From Mytilus trossulus (lineage: Eukaryota > Mollusca > Bivalvia > Mytilida > Mytilidae), in the NCBI RefSeq assembly GCF_036588685.1, contig NC_086381.1, positions 68,951,436-69,015,435 on the forward strand: 64,000 nucleotides of DNA, read 5' to 3'. Shown here piece after piece: positions 11,395 to 23,368 of the stretch. The notes beneath the pieces were generated by a model. The model had not been told where the DNA came from, made no database searches, and saw only the letters and a list, made by a program, of their open reading frames with translations. A program made the translations under genes and the position numbers. Numbering within the stretch: position 1 is the stretch's first letter; each line of letters begins with the position of its first letter.

Positions 11395-12010
11395 AAATTA
11401 CATATGATATGATTGCCAGTAAGACAAACTCTTCATCTGAAGACCAAATGTCACAGATTGATGCAGCTGGGGTCTGTAACAAATATGGAGATGTGATATG
11501 ATTGCCAATAAGACAGTCTTCATTAAGACCAAATGACAGAGATTGATGCAGGGTCTTTAACACTGGAGAAATGACCTTATATTTCAACACGTAACAAATA
11601 TGGAGATGTGATATGATTGCCAATAAGACATTTATTAAACTCTTCATCAAGACCAAATGACAGAGATTGATGCAGGGTCTTTGACAATGGAGCAATGACC
11701 TAATATTTCAACACGTAACAAATATGGAGATGTGATATGATTGCCAATAAGACATTTATTAAACTCTTCATCACGACCAAATGACAGAGATTGATGCAGG
11801 GTCTTTAACAATGGAGCAATGACCTAATATTTCAACAATGCAAATATGGAGATGTGATATGATTGCTTATAAGACAAACTTTTCATCAAGACCAAATGTC
11901 AAGAGATTGATACAGGGTCTTTAACAATGGAGCTATGACCTAATATTTCATATACAAATCCCATTACATATAAACATCAGATGTGGTATGATTGCCATTG
12001 GTCGAAGTAT
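11395..12010 (+). repeat. Tandem array of a ~125-bp diverged relative
   Basis: About five units of 87-129 bp carry AATATGGAGATGTGATATGA, TTGCCAATAAGACA, CTTCATCAAGACCAAATGAC and GATTGATGCAGGGTCTTTAA. The GATATGATTGCCAATAAGACA core relates it to the 110-bp family. The 100-aa minus frame at 11393-11695 is a consequence of the repeat. Confidence 0.85.
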
Positions 12011-12539
12011 GTTGCTGGTTTTAGATATCCACCCTATCATTCATCTTTACATACATTAGACTTGATTCAGAGGCTTGTTGGGGATAACCGAGGAACTTGC
12101 ATTTGTACTTTTACCTCACATTCCTCAATTTAGGGATTTCTTTTTTCAAAATTCAAAATTACTTTTTTATTTTTTTTATTTTTGGTTTTCATTTATATAA
12201 AGATAATTCAAATAAAGGCAACAGTAGTATACCGCTGTTCAAAGTTTGTTGACATTATTGATTCCCTCTGTAATTCCTACATGTATATATATATATAAAA
12301 ACCCAGCTAGTTGTAAGGAGCATCCGATATAGGAAGACTGGCTCATATCTTGACCTTAGCCTGGGGTTGTTGGTGAGGTCAGTTGGGAACTATAAAAAAT
12401 TACAACAAAGGAGACTTCTTTTTTTCTGATTGTGAACCTACTATTATTATGTAGCAATAATCCAGGTATACTTGAATACATGTTTTTTGTATCTCCATGT
12501 TGATTATTCCACTCTTTGCATTTGCTACTTGTTTCCTTT

Positions 12540-12760
12540 ATAAAATGTCTCCACAAGAGACCAAAATGAATAGACAACAGTAGTATACCACATAAATTGA
12601 TTGAGAGAAAAATAAACAAATCTGGGTGACAAACTAAAACCAAGGGAAATACATCAACTATCAGAGGAAAACAACAGAACAACAGAAACACTGAAGTGCA
12701 ACGGTAAGGGAACGTACATAGAAACAACAAAAAATGACATATATGTATGCATTCCAACTA
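12540..12760 (+). repeat. Dispersed repeat with AACAACAGAACAACAGAAAC
   Basis: It starts with a partial 110-bp-repeat module (TCTCCACAAGAGACCAAAAT). It then continues into AAATACATCAACTATCAGAG and AACAACAGAACAACAGAAAC, a sequence I recognise as common in mussel repeats. The 133-aa minus frame here is cysteine- and phenylalanine-rich because of this composition and is not taken as a gene. Confidence 0.5.
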
Positions 12761-13019
12761 TAAGTTACTGTATGGCCATATTGTAGATTCTGCTAAAAAA
12801 AGGCCCCAAAATGACAAGTACCAAACATTTCAAATGGGGTTTAAACTAGTTTGACAGTGCCAATGCTCTTTATTTTCAGGCCACTGTCCTGTTCATTGTT
12901 TATTTGAGACTTTTAATAGTTTGAATAAATGTTAATCATTTTAATAAATCAAATATATGAGAATTTGATTAAAATCAGTGACTATGAATTTGACAGCTAG
13001 TTCCCCTTTAATTTATAAG

Positions 13020-13172
13020 CAATAGGTCAACTATATTTGTTGTATGGAAAAATTGTTAGCTGTACATGTCTGTCTGGCATGGTTCATTTGACCTTGACCT
13101 GATTTTTATGGTTCATTGATCAATGTTTAGTTTTCTTGGTTAGTGTAAAGTTTATGTGACAGTTGTAATAAT
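13020..13172 (+). repeat. Fragment of the 'GACCTTGACCTGATTTTTATG' repeat
   Basis: GCAATAGGTCAACTATATTT, TGTCTGGCATGGTTCA and TTGACCTTGACCTGATTTTT match modules of the tandem block at 35820-37780. It is interrupted by the hairpin element that follows. Confidence 0.6.
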
Positions 13173-13318
13173 ATGTTATTCAGGTCTTAGACAGGGTATA
13201 TACTGTGACATTCCCGGCTTAGAGTTTATATCCCCTGAGCCAAAGGCGAAGTGGATATAAGCCCTAAGCCGGGAATGTCACAGTATATACCCTTTCTGAG
13301 ACCTGAATTACACATATA
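13173..13318. mobile_element. Palindromic MITE with TATACTGTGACATTCCCGGC arms
   Basis: CAGGTCT...AGGGTATATACTGTGACATTCCCGGCTTAG on the left pairs with CTAAGCCGGGAATGTCACAGTATATACCCT...AGACCTG on the right. The ~60-base arms surround a core of about 20 bases (GAGCCAAAGGCGAAG). Non-coding. A short frame at 13251-13442 runs across one arm and is not a gene. Confidence 0.8.
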
Positions 13319-14955
13319 TTATGGATTACCCCTGACTCAATGTTATTTTCCAGTGCAGGTTTTTGTTCACAACACATGTAAGTTGAAAACCCTGATATGT
13401 TCGGCATACGTGAAGGATATTCTAAGTTTGCTGCGATCATAATTTTATTAAATTTAAGTATTAAAAGTGTAAATTGCGTGTTTTTGTATCAAAAATGTAT
13501 TATCATGATTATTGACTGAAGCACGTCAACCATCCTGCTAATGGGAAATTTAAGCTCTTAAATTGGCATACTCAAGTATGTTAGCCTTTTATGGTCATAC
13601 AACATGCATGCAGTTAAGATTTGACTCCAAGTTCTTATTTTTGCATTTTTTTCTGATTGAAATCAATAAAACATGTATTTTATGACTTGTATATGGAACA
13701 GAATAGCTCTTGGTCAAAGTAATCTTATGATTTTTAAGTTTTTTTGTTTTTCTTATGGTAGCCTTTTACAATCTAGGCAAATGGTATATACTCATATAAG
13801 AATTCTAAAATCTCACTGTACATACAATTTTGAACCAGTTTAGCAAGTTATCTAGCTGAGGGATATATAAATTGCTCTTATTAATCTATGTTTTACCACA
13901 TAATTATGGTTCATACCAAAAAAAAAGCCTTTTTCCAATTTCAAGAAAAAAGGGGGGATAATTTCTCATTTATGTCTTTAAGTTTGGGCTAATATATTTT
14001 TATTTAATGAAGAACCTCTGATAATAGTATGACTGTTAGTAAAGACATAGCTTTCCTAATAGAAATTAATAAATAAAACAATGATATTGAGAATAAAAAA
14101 AGTATATTGGCCAATGGTAACATACATATGCAGTTTTCTTTGAATAACCCATATGTTACTACCAGTCAAATTTGAGCTTAAAATTAATGAAATAGTACTT
14201 GGACTAAAGCTCTATGTGTTTTTTATTGCTTGAAATATATCATAGAATGAAATAAAGTAATGCTCAAGTCAATATAGCAAGTTTGGTTCTGTTATAGGTG
14301 TAACAACACTAATTCGGGCCCGGCCAGAAAGCACATACCAGAAAGTAGTACATATTTAACACAAAATAGTTCCTACGTATGGACATAACTATCAAAATAT
14401 TTAGAATATTTTATTAATTTTGGTATCAAATGAAAGCTGCATGACTGGTGATCATTGTAGAACAATTGTTGACAGATAAATTTGAATAATAAAAAAATGG
14501 CATGAAATTTTAAAAGGAGGGGTAACATTTTGCCTTTTTGTCAGATCAGAAGTACCTGTTTTGGTACCTCCCAAGTTCCGGGAACCAGTTCTTTCTTATC
14601 TGCCATGTAAAGTATGTTGATTTTTTTCAGTACAGGACACCAGATTGTGTTGCTTTGACATGCAATGATTGTCACTTTATCTGAACTTAAAGATAAAAGA
14701 GCTGTGACCACTCGAAATTGAGGAATTTAACATAGAAAGCACTGGGGCCATTAATTAGTGGTGTACTTCCTTAAACTCTATGGAAGCAATTGAAATTATC
14801 AACTAGAATTGCCATTGCAATCAATTGCGGATGTCACCCTTCCCCCATTGCCACTAAGTGGCAGCCATTTCAAAAGAATTTTAGTCAATGCAGATCTATA
14901 TAGCTATGAATTGCGATATATCTTTCTGTAAATTTTCAATACATTAAGAGCTTTG
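13319..14955. other. AT-rich stretch without recognisable gene
   Basis: Nothing with coding or structural support was seen. Poly-A/T tracts and isolated AATAAA hexamers are present at background levels. Confidence 0.4.
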
Positions 14956-14959
14956 TTAA

Positions 14960-15725
14960 GAGTTTCATATTTCTTCTGTTTCCATGGCAACGGCAGCCAT
15001 TTTGAAAATTCCAAAGTCAAAAGCCTCACCTTTACATGCCAGTTGACAATAAGAGTAAGTTTCATTAAATTTGGAGCAAATTTGAAAATATTTTGCATTT
15101 TTGCAGTTTCCATGGCAACAGTGGCCATTTTGGAAATTCCATCTTCAAAAGTCTTATCCAGACTTGCCTGTCTACAATCATATAAAGTTTCATCAATGTT
15201 GGAGCATTAAGAATTTTTTGACATTTTTGACATTTGTGATGGTTCCTATGGCAACAGAGACCATTCCTAAAATTTAATGGCATATACCACATTGGTACAT
15301 GGGAGGGACCATACCATGAAAGTTTCAATCAATTTTAAGAAGGTAAATGCCACTTTTAGGTTTTTGGACCATTTTGATCTGTTTTACATTGTTTCCATGG
15401 TAACGGGAGACATTTTTGAAATTCTAACGCCAAATTCCACATCTACCAATCTTGCTCATCGTTACTGTCAAGTTTTGTTAAATTTGGAGCATTTTGATCT
15501 TTTTGAAATATTTGGTGTAGTTATCATGGCAACATAGTAGTTCCAATGATTGCCAAAATCCTCAAAAACCAGTATATAGTGGGCACCTACATTGTATCAA
15601 GATATAATGATTCTAAGTTTAAGCATATCCAAATAATTTATTAAAACCAAAAACTGGATTTTTTCACATTTGTTCTGTTTCCATGGTAACGACAGCCTTT
15701 TTTTAGTTCCAAAGTTGCACTGCAA
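14960..15725 (+). repeat. Tandem 'GTTTCCATGGCAACGGCAG' repeat, ~6 units
   Basis: The motif TTTCCATGGCAACRG-CAGCCATTTT recurs near 14980, 15108, 15246, 15394, 15523 and 15678, giving a period of about 140-155 bp. Shared modules such as AGTTTCATTAAATTTGGAGC lie between. The units are diverged. Overlapping 74-87 aa frames on both strands arise from the arrayed repeats. Confidence 0.8.
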
Positions 15726-15834
15726 CTTGAAAGTCAGGGTTCCTTGTTATAGTGAACGATCATTTAGATTGGTTCCTTTGGTTCCGAGAAAGCGGGCGGA
15801 CAAAATTAGGTGGAAGAAAAATAATAATAGGCAA

Positions 15835-16033
15835 AAAAAGAAACAGAGGAATAGCAATATGTCACCTGACATTGTCGATTGGGTGACATAATAATAGTAG
15901 GGAAAAAGAAACAGAGGAAAAGCAATATGTCACCAGATATTGTCAATCAGGTGACATAATAATAATAATACAGAAAAAGAAACAGAGGAAAAGCAATATG
16001 TCACCCGACATTGTCTATAGGGTGACATAATAA
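15835..16033 (+). repeat. Three tandem ~70-bp units, each with a GTCACC/GGTGAC hairpin
   Basis: Each unit has AAAAAGAAACAGAGGAA(A/T)AGCAATATGTCACC, then ACATTGTC or similar, then GGTGACATAATAATA. TGTCACC and GGTGACA can pair around a 12-16 base loop in every unit. The array directly follows the CCATGGCAAC array, and in bivalves I would expect the two to be parts of one compound repeat. Confidence 0.75.
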
Positions 16034-16034
16034 T

Positions 16035-17298
16035 GAGAGTCTAAGCAGCAAATTCTAATGCAATTTTTATGTAACAACTTTTTTCACTGGCTAAAAGTTA
16101 ACGTCATGTCCACAATAGACTGTCATATCCTGTTATAAGCAAAGCATGGATACAGAATCTGTATTCTAATCAAACTGTACCTACTATATAGTATATAATT
16201 TTCATTTGAACAGTGTGCTCCTTTTGAACACATTTGTGTTGTTGCTGGTAATTTAATACAATGTACTCAGCAAGGAATGAGTTAATGCATAATTTATTAA
16301 CTTATATACAGTACTATTTCTATGTACCTGCAGAAAATGTAAAAGGGGCATACTTAGCCTTATGCTTGATTATATTTTGGAAATTTTAAAATATTGAATT
16401 TAAATGTTATTTCAATGAAATTGGTAAAGATAAATTTTTATTTGATAGAATTTAAAAATAAAAACAGGATACACAAGGTTATGTTGACCTACATTTAGCA
16501 TATTAATCTATTGCAATAAAAATCATAATACCTAATAAAATTTGTAGATTTAGCTACCTAAGTCCTTATATATGTATAAAGTAACATTCGTTTATAGTGG
16601 AAAATTGTTTTAACGCTGAATAAGCTTCAATTAAAAATCGCTTGCCGGTCCCTCTCTGTGATTACCATTAGATAACGCTGGTTCATTTGCCAATCAATCT
16701 TTCATCAAGAGAAGATAAATAATACGATTTTCGTTCATAGTCTTTTTCAAAAATGTTGAACAGTTCTTTATATTGGTGTGTAATCATTTTAAACGTTTCA
16801 AATTTATGAAATTATATTCGTTCATCAATGTTTTTGATACTCCAATAACAAAAACTGAAATAAATTGAATTGATACATTTTGTAATTATTCAAAATTATA
16901 TCAGAAACGTAAATTTAATTATAAAAAAATGAACCTTTTAAGTGGAGAGAATACTCGCATAACTTTTTCGAATTGGCACAAAATACAACGGAATGTCACT
17001 CTTGCATACAAATGGCGCACCAATAGAGTTAATTAACTGTGCAATCACCCTCCACCTTCAATGATGATTCTAAATTGTAAATATAACCAAAAGTTGTTAA
17101 TCTATAGATAGTGAATACTAATGAAAGCTAACCCACTGTAAAAATATTTCTTTGCAATTTTTTAAAACTTCCTCAGAAAAATGCTCGAGCCACTTGACTT
17201 TCAAAGCTCAAATTAACGTTTTTACGCAATATTTGAATAAAGTAGTTAAAGATTATTCGCTTCTCAAAGTGTAAGACGCAATAAAAATCGTATGCTTG
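16035..17298. other. AT-rich stretch without recognisable gene
   Basis: No exon, RNA gene or clear repeat is supported. It ends at the left target-site copy ATCGTATGCTTG (17287-17298) of the SINE-like element. Confidence 0.4.
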
Positions 17299-17714
17299 TC
17301 CCCCCAAGGGTGACTGGGGTTTAGAAATATGGTCACTTGGTCTTCTCCCGACCGGCAGTAAAACGCTTGCCGAAGTGGGGCGTCCGTTTGGCTGTGCGGG
17401 ATGTATCAAGTTAGCAGTCACGTCCGGTCAGAAGGGGGACGTTAAATCCGATGCCTCGTGTAAGGAGATTGCCACGCTCTTTGCACGTTAAGAACCCTTG
17501 CAACAACTCTTTGAGGGGTCCGTAGGTGGCCTGTTGCAAGGCAAAATTTCTGTCTCTATCCAATATACCCTCATTTTCCAGTGGCAGTCCAAATTTCCCC
17601 GACCATCATCCTTTATTATAACAACCTACCTATTGTATTTATTGTTAACTTGTTCTCGTCCTGAATATGCATGAAATATTTGCCACTGGATGTTAAGCAA
17701 CCAACAATCAATCA
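17299..17714 (+). mobile_element. Complete SINE-like retroposon with 12-bp TSD
   Basis: The 416-bp body is flanked by perfect copies of ATCGTATGCTTG at 17287-17298 and 17715-17726. It starts TCCCCCCAAGGGTGACTGG and ends in a short AATCAATCA-type tail after GCCACTGGATGTTAAGCAAC, a tail style common for mollusc retroposons. The body is notably more GC-rich than its surroundings. I found no convincing tRNA-type A and B boxes, so it may be a SINE with another head or a short non-autonomous LINE derivative. Its middle (AAGAACCCTTGCAACAACTC through GGCAGTCCAAATTTCCCC) is related to part of each satellite unit at 23369-28800. The 82-aa minus frame across it is incidental. Confidence 0.8.
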
Positions 17715-18064
17715 ATCGTATGCTTGCACCATCCTACCGAAATACGGATTTAATTAAGTCCTGAACATTTCTACATTTCTTCGTATATTTATATCAAAAC
17801 TGGTTTTAACCAAATCACAAGTACGTGTTAAGATCCGACTAAATACCTCCGATATCGTAAGGTGAAGTTGCTACTACATTCCGTTCTTGAGTAAATTTGA
17901 TCTCAATTTGTGTTGAAGTCAATATTCCATTAACTAATAATTACATGTTTTAGACTTTTTTTATACTGCAACTGTGCCATTTTTAAAGTTAAATTGAATT
18001 TGCTGTACTGATAAAGATTTATAATCTGCAATCACAGACTGTTAAACAACTTGTTTCACCTACG

Positions 18065-18530
18065 TTAGTAGAGGGGCATTATGTTTTCTGGTCTGTGGCT
18101 CTGTTTGTCTGTTCGTTCATCCGTTTGTTTGTTTGTCCGTCCGTTAGTTTGTTCGTCAGTTTGTTCGTTTGTCCGTTTGTTTGTTTGTCTGTCCGTTTGT
18201 TTGTTCGTCAGTTTGTTCGTTCATCCTGCTTCAGATTAAAGTTTTTGGTCAAGGTAGATTCTGATGAAGGTGAAGTCCAATCAACTTGAAACTTTAAGTA
18301 CATTTGTTGCTTATGATATGATCTTTCTAATTTTAAAGCCAAATTAGACTTTTGGCCCCAATTTCATGGTCCATTAAACATAGAAATTGAAAGTGTGAAT
18401 TTCAGGTTAAAGTTTTTGGTCAAGGTAGTTTTTTGATGAAATTGAAGTCAAATCAACTTGAAACACTTTTTGCTTACAAAATGTAATGTTTTTTTTCTTT
18501 CTCAATTCTATTCTGTATGTTATTGTGATT
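18065..18530 (+). repeat. 'GGGGCATTATGTTTTCTGGTC' dispersed repeat
   Basis: GGGCATTATGTTTTCTGGTCTGT is followed by a (GTTTGTTTGTCCGTCC)-like simple stretch at 18090-18225. Two related ~170-bp modules follow, beginning TTAAAGTTTTTGGTCAAGGTAG (near 18236 and 18405). A fragment of the head recurs at 35205-35237. The 64-aa frame (repeated F/V/C/R/S) is simple-repeat translation. Confidence 0.7.
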
Positions 18531-19084
18531 TAAAGCTTCATTCTATACCTGTTTTTATTTGAAATATAAATAAATAAATGCCTTCAAACGACATGTGTAT
18601 ATGGGAATTTCAACATTTACTATTTCATTATGGATTTATCAATACATTTATCTTAATTTAGCAGAAAAGGATTTGCAGAACAGGATGCAACCCTCTGGCG
18701 CACTGTGAAAAGTCGTAAGGTTGTAAGTCCCTGGCGTAGATGGAAAATGCTCGTAAACTTGGCCTGCTGCAAATCAAATCATGCACATGTTGGGTTTTTT
18801 ATGTGACGGTGGGGAGGAGGGAACATTTCATTAAAAATAAGACTTGTATGCATGTCGTTTTGTGAGGTATATCAAAAGTTAATAAATTTGTTTTTCTTGT
18901 TTTTTTACTCTTCAAACATACAGACATTTCAAATAATTAGAAAAATATTCCTTTTTAAACTAAATTTATCACCAAAAAAGTAGTAATTACTTGTGAAATA
19001 AAAGGCTACTTGTCAAAAGCAAATATTTTGCTTTTTTTTTGGTCCAAATTCAATAATTACCTGATTTACTAAATCTGCACACTA

Positions 19085-19225
19085 GTTTCTTGATAATGGA
19101 TGCCATGCTAAATTCTGAATTATACATAAGAAACTGAAATTAAAAATCATACTAGACTAACAAAGCCAGAGGCTGCTGACTTGGGACAGGCGCAAAATTG
19201 CAACAGGGTTAAACATGTTTTTAGC
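19085..19225 (+). repeat. Solo 3' module of the CAGCTGAAGG composite repeat
   Basis: TTGATAATGGATGCCATGCT, AGGCTGCTGACTTGGGACAG and AGGGTTAAACATG match 8155-8275. At its right edge is a short TTAGCTCACCTGACCTGAAA fragment, the head of the repeat seen at 61752. Confidence 0.6.
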
Positions 19226-19910
19226 TCACCTGACCTGAAAAATATGCAACTAAAAAAAAGTTCAGAACCTAAAATTTTATGGTGCTGATTTCTATTTGGA
19301 AAACTAGATATGGCAATTCTTTTCAAATGTCCTGATTTTCAAATGTATCGCAGGACTGGATTTGATTCAAGGTACCCGTTCTGATAAGGCTTGGCTGAGT
19401 AATTGTAAATTCATCACTGCCTTTAGCGGTTTTCAAAAATTAGGTACAGGTTTAGTCATAACATTATGATATCATTTGACAGAACTAGTGTTCTTACTAA
19501 TCATTTTTTTTTTGAAAACCACAAAGATTGTTTCCATGACATTTGGTATATGGATGTAAAACCCATGATTTAGGAAGACTTTTGTTTGACTGATAAAATA
19601 AGATGACTCGTTTTTGCACTGTTTTATCTTATAACATTTTAACAACACTTTTACTTTTTTAGAATTTTGCCCCTTAATATGAAAGCTGTATCAATGTACA
19701 CGAGTTCAAGATAAAAAAAAAAGCCATTAAAGTTGTGTTTTAAGTTGACAAATTTTAAATTTTGGAATATTATCTAAAAATGTGAATATCTTCAACAATA
19801 AAGAAGAATTGGAAGGATACTAATAATAAATCCTCACAACAAAAACGATACAGCCATGTCGTAACAGAGACCTTAAGAGTACAAGCTGTAAGAAGTTGCT
19901 GATAGCTATA

Positions 19911-20062
19911 TGACCCGACAATTGTTCGTTCAAAGTTCACATTTAGGATTTGTATATTTTTATAATATTTGCTTTTGATCAATTATTCCGAGTCGTCAAT
20001 GCGTTTTAATAATTTATTAGTTCATTGTATTTTACGCTATTCAAAAGTTACTTGTATTTGAC
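19911..20062 (+). repeat. Left direct repeat flanking the 20-21 kb foldback
   Basis: ATGACCCGACAATTGTTCGT through TTCAAAAGTTACTTGTATTT is repeated almost exactly at 21490-21648. These direct repeats do not start TG or end CA, so I do not read them as LTRs. A tandem duplication or a composite foldback end is more likely. Confidence 0.8.
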
Positions 20063-20064
20063 AC

Positions 20065-21190
20065 TTTTCTTCCATAAATTCGATACTTGAATCTATATGG
20101 GAATATAAAATAAATCAGTAATATATATATATAAACATTGTCATTGTATTAAACGTCATTGTTTTGTCAAATAAATCTGTTTTCATCAACAACTCTATTT
20201 CCATCTGGAATGAACACTAAGAATATCACGCAGATTCTCTTCAATCTGAACTTTGTTACTACATATTTTAAGTTTCAGGAACATTTGTCCGAACTAGTTC
20301 TGTAGCATTATGTACACATTTTTGTACTAATACATTGAATACATCTATGTGAATGTAACCATTTATCAAAATGTCGCTTATACCTGATATCTCTTTTCAA
20401 TAAAAACACAAAGTGTAGATCATTTCGATACTTGAAAAGGCATTGTATGAAATATCGCAATCCTAATGTTCCTGAAACTTAAAATATGTAGTAACAAAGT
20501 TCAGATTGAAGAGAATCTGCGTGATATTCCTAGTGTTCATTCCAGGTTCATTTCTAGGTTCAAATTTACGACAAAAATACTATGACAACCCAATATAAAT
20601 TTAAATGTTGTTATACTATAAACAATACCGTTTGAAGGTAAAAAATATGAAAATCTGAAGTACTTGATTATGTAAATCTATCAAATTGTGATGCAAGAAA
20701 AACATGGGATTGTACATTGTATGTAAGTTAACTTTTGCTATTTATGATTTGATTTTATTCACTGCAAATATATATATTTAGCTTTAAAATCAGTATTGCG
20801 ATATTTCATACAATGCCTTTTCAAGTATCGAAATGATCTACACTTTGTGTTTTTATTGAAAAGAGATATCAGGTATAAGCGACATTTTGATAAATGGTTA
20901 CATTCACATAGATGTATTCAATGTATTAGTACAAAAATGTGTACATAATGCTACAGAACTAGTTCGGACAAATGTTCCTGAAACTTAAAATATGTAGTAA
21001 CAAAGTTCAGATTGAAGAGAATCTGCGTGATATTCTTAGTGTTCATTCCAGATGGAAATAGAGTTGTTGATGAAAACAGATTTATTTGACAAAACAATGA
21101 CTTTTAATACAATGACAATGTTTATATATATATATTACTGATTTATTTTATATTCCCATATAGATTCAAGTATCGAATTTATGAAAGAAA
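20065..21190. mobile_element. Foldback element with ~395-bp inverted arms
   Basis: The arms 20065-20460 and 20795-21190 are near-perfect reverse complements. Outer ends are CATAAATTCGATACTTGAAT and its complement; inner ends are TGAAATATCGCAA and TTGCGATATTTCA. The ~334-bp spacer begins with an extra ~80-bp copy (20468-20548) of the arm segment AAAATATGTAGTAACAAAGT... in the orientation of the right arm. No coding sequence is present. The element sits between ~150-bp direct repeats (19911 and 21490), a complex arrangement that suggests replication-based or multi-step rearrangement. Confidence 0.8.
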
Positions 21191-21489
21191 GAGACACAGT
21201 GTTCATTTGTTATTTGCGTGGTGACAAATATTACAAACTTCGTTTTATACATATTGATTCGTGATTTATTCGTGTTGGTATTTAGACACACTTATATTTA
21301 ATTACATGTACTTTTAAGATATTTTGAGAGAGAAAATTTTAGACGACAAATGTTCGTAAAAGCGCGCTTGTAAATAATGTAAATACAATGTTGCTCTTTT
21401 TCATTTTTCCTGTATGCATTTTGAAATATCATTTGTTCACAATTTACACATGCTGATACGGGAGTATCAGATAACAAGCGACGGGGTAA

Positions 21490-21648
21490 TATGACCCGAC
21501 AATTGTTCGTTCAAAGTTCACATTTAGGATTTGTATATTTTTATAATATTTGCTTTTGATCAATTATTCCGAGTCGTCAATGCGTTTTAATAATTTATTA
21601 GTTCATTGTATTTTACGCTATTCAAAAGTTACTTGTATTTTACACTTA
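21490..21648 (+). repeat. Right direct repeat flanking the foldback
   Basis: Nearly identical to 19911-20062 in the same orientation. Just upstream, at about 21450-21472, a short perfect palindrome TGCTGATACGGGAGTATCAG sits between the foldback and this repeat. Confidence 0.8.
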
Positions 21649-21649
21649 A

Positions 21650-23368
21650 CTATAATCCTTTCATTTAGATTAATTATCAAAGATTTATATCCGTCTTTAA
21701 GATAAAAGGTTTTGTAACAAAGAATATAGATAATTTGACACTAATTGTGATAACTGCCAAAAGCCATTCTTGACAAACTTATGCGAAGCATGTTTTTAAT
21801 CCTTTATCCCCGCTTTCGGCAAAACGCGAATTAATATTATTTAATAAAAAGATATTTGATTGGTTCATTTTCTGTATGCCAATCAGTCTTTTGAATTTGT
21901 ATTTTATATTTGTTTTTATGTTGTTATTCAGTTATGTTTTGATATTTGAAATTTATGGATGTCAAATAAATATGTAAACTTTCCAACAACTTGGACTTTA
22001 TCTCAACTATCGCTAGTTTCCCCCAGAAACTAATTAACATGACAGAGGGGACCAACAACCTGGTCATACTATTTCAAAGACAATAACAACTAATAGAAAT
22101 ATGCATCTAGGACTAAAATATCAATCAGTACAAGTCTACACCAATGGATTTAGTCATTGAAGAAAACGATGACCTTGTGCTAGTTTATTTCTAATTTGTA
22201 TGATTTATTCATGATTAACCAAAATTATAGAAATAAAAAAATATTCAAATATTAAATCGTTTTTGTTGTAGCACATGTAAAATTAATTCCAGTCAGACAA
22301 AGGGCTCCTGCAAATGAATATGGACCAGGGAATCCCATGACAAAAAATTCAGTAGTGAAAGTGTTCCGCCGTTCACTACTTCACTGACAAAAATATAAAT
22401 TCAAAAAGAAAACATATCTTTTTAAATGATATCAGGCAGTTGAGATACATTTTGTTGCAAAGTCACTGTCATGAAAAACAAGGATACAAATTCAGTTTAT
22501 CTTGGGCTAGAAATAGTTCATGTGAATTCAGGTCATTATTTGGTCATCTATTTAAAGTCGAAATGCATCGTTTCTTTTCAAGAATAATGAGAGAGTCATT
22601 CTGATTATCATTGAACGATAACAAAAGAGATGTTTTGATGGTCATTAACTGGTTGGTTTTGACTTTTAAGAAAGTGAAGACAATCAGATAAGATGACAAT
22701 AGTATGTTATGGAATAATATATAAGTCAAATAATATGTTGTTCAGAATCTGGAAAACAGTACCAGCTTTTGAAGTTCATTTTTCAAAGCCCATGTGGTTT
22801 TCAGAGAATCAAGGTCAAAAACAAAAGAAGAACATTGTTGACTCGTCCACAAATAAATAACATTTCCATTTAATTTATGTATCATTCTTATTGAACAGTT
22901 TACCAAACAAAAAAGAAAAGCAGATGATATTTCAATTTTCTGTCAATGCTTGAGGAATAATTGTATGATTTAAATACATGTAACAGTCTTTCGAGAAAAA
23001 AGAGGGAATAATTTGTTTACAAATGTACATAGTTATATGCAAATGAATTTTGAGCATAATGTAAAGCAATTAAAGAACTGACCTTTACACAAATTTTTTT
23101 TTTTTACTTGAATTTTATACATATAAAATGGTCATTTGAAAGATGAAATTAGAAGTCAGGAGATTGCGAGAATGCAGGATTTTGCCCTATTAATGCCAGA
23201 CCTCTGCCATAAAGCACCAAGCTGTATGGGCACCTGGCTTTGCCAAGCACATGTGACAGACCCCCTTTAGTTTTAATTTAGCCTACTACTTCAGTTTCAA
23301 GTGAAAGCCCTGGGTTTTTTTCTGTTTGACTGTCAACACAATCAGCAAAATTCTGCTTCAACCCAAAA
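21650..23368. other. AT-rich stretch without recognisable gene
   Basis: I find no supported exon, RNA gene or repeat. The 61-aa minus frame at 22544-22729 has no motif. Confidence 0.4.

Noticed and set aside
12356..12757. 133-aa minus-strand open frame, hydrophobic and cysteine-rich
   Set aside because: It lies over a dispersed mussel-type repeat (AACAACAGAACAACAGAAAC); composition explains it and there is no family motif.
17299..17714. tRNA-headed SINE
   Set aside because: The retroposon nature is clear from the TSD and tail, but I could not find acceptable A and B boxes, so a tRNA origin is not claimed.
18660..18790. Minus-strand open stretch with YEHFPSTPGTYNL
   Set aside because: Open for only ~120 bases with weak splice context; it may be chance.
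19911..21648. LTR retrotransposon interpretation of the ~150-bp direct repeats
   Set aside because: The repeats lack TG...CA ends, no primer-binding site or gag/pol is present, and the interior is a foldback.
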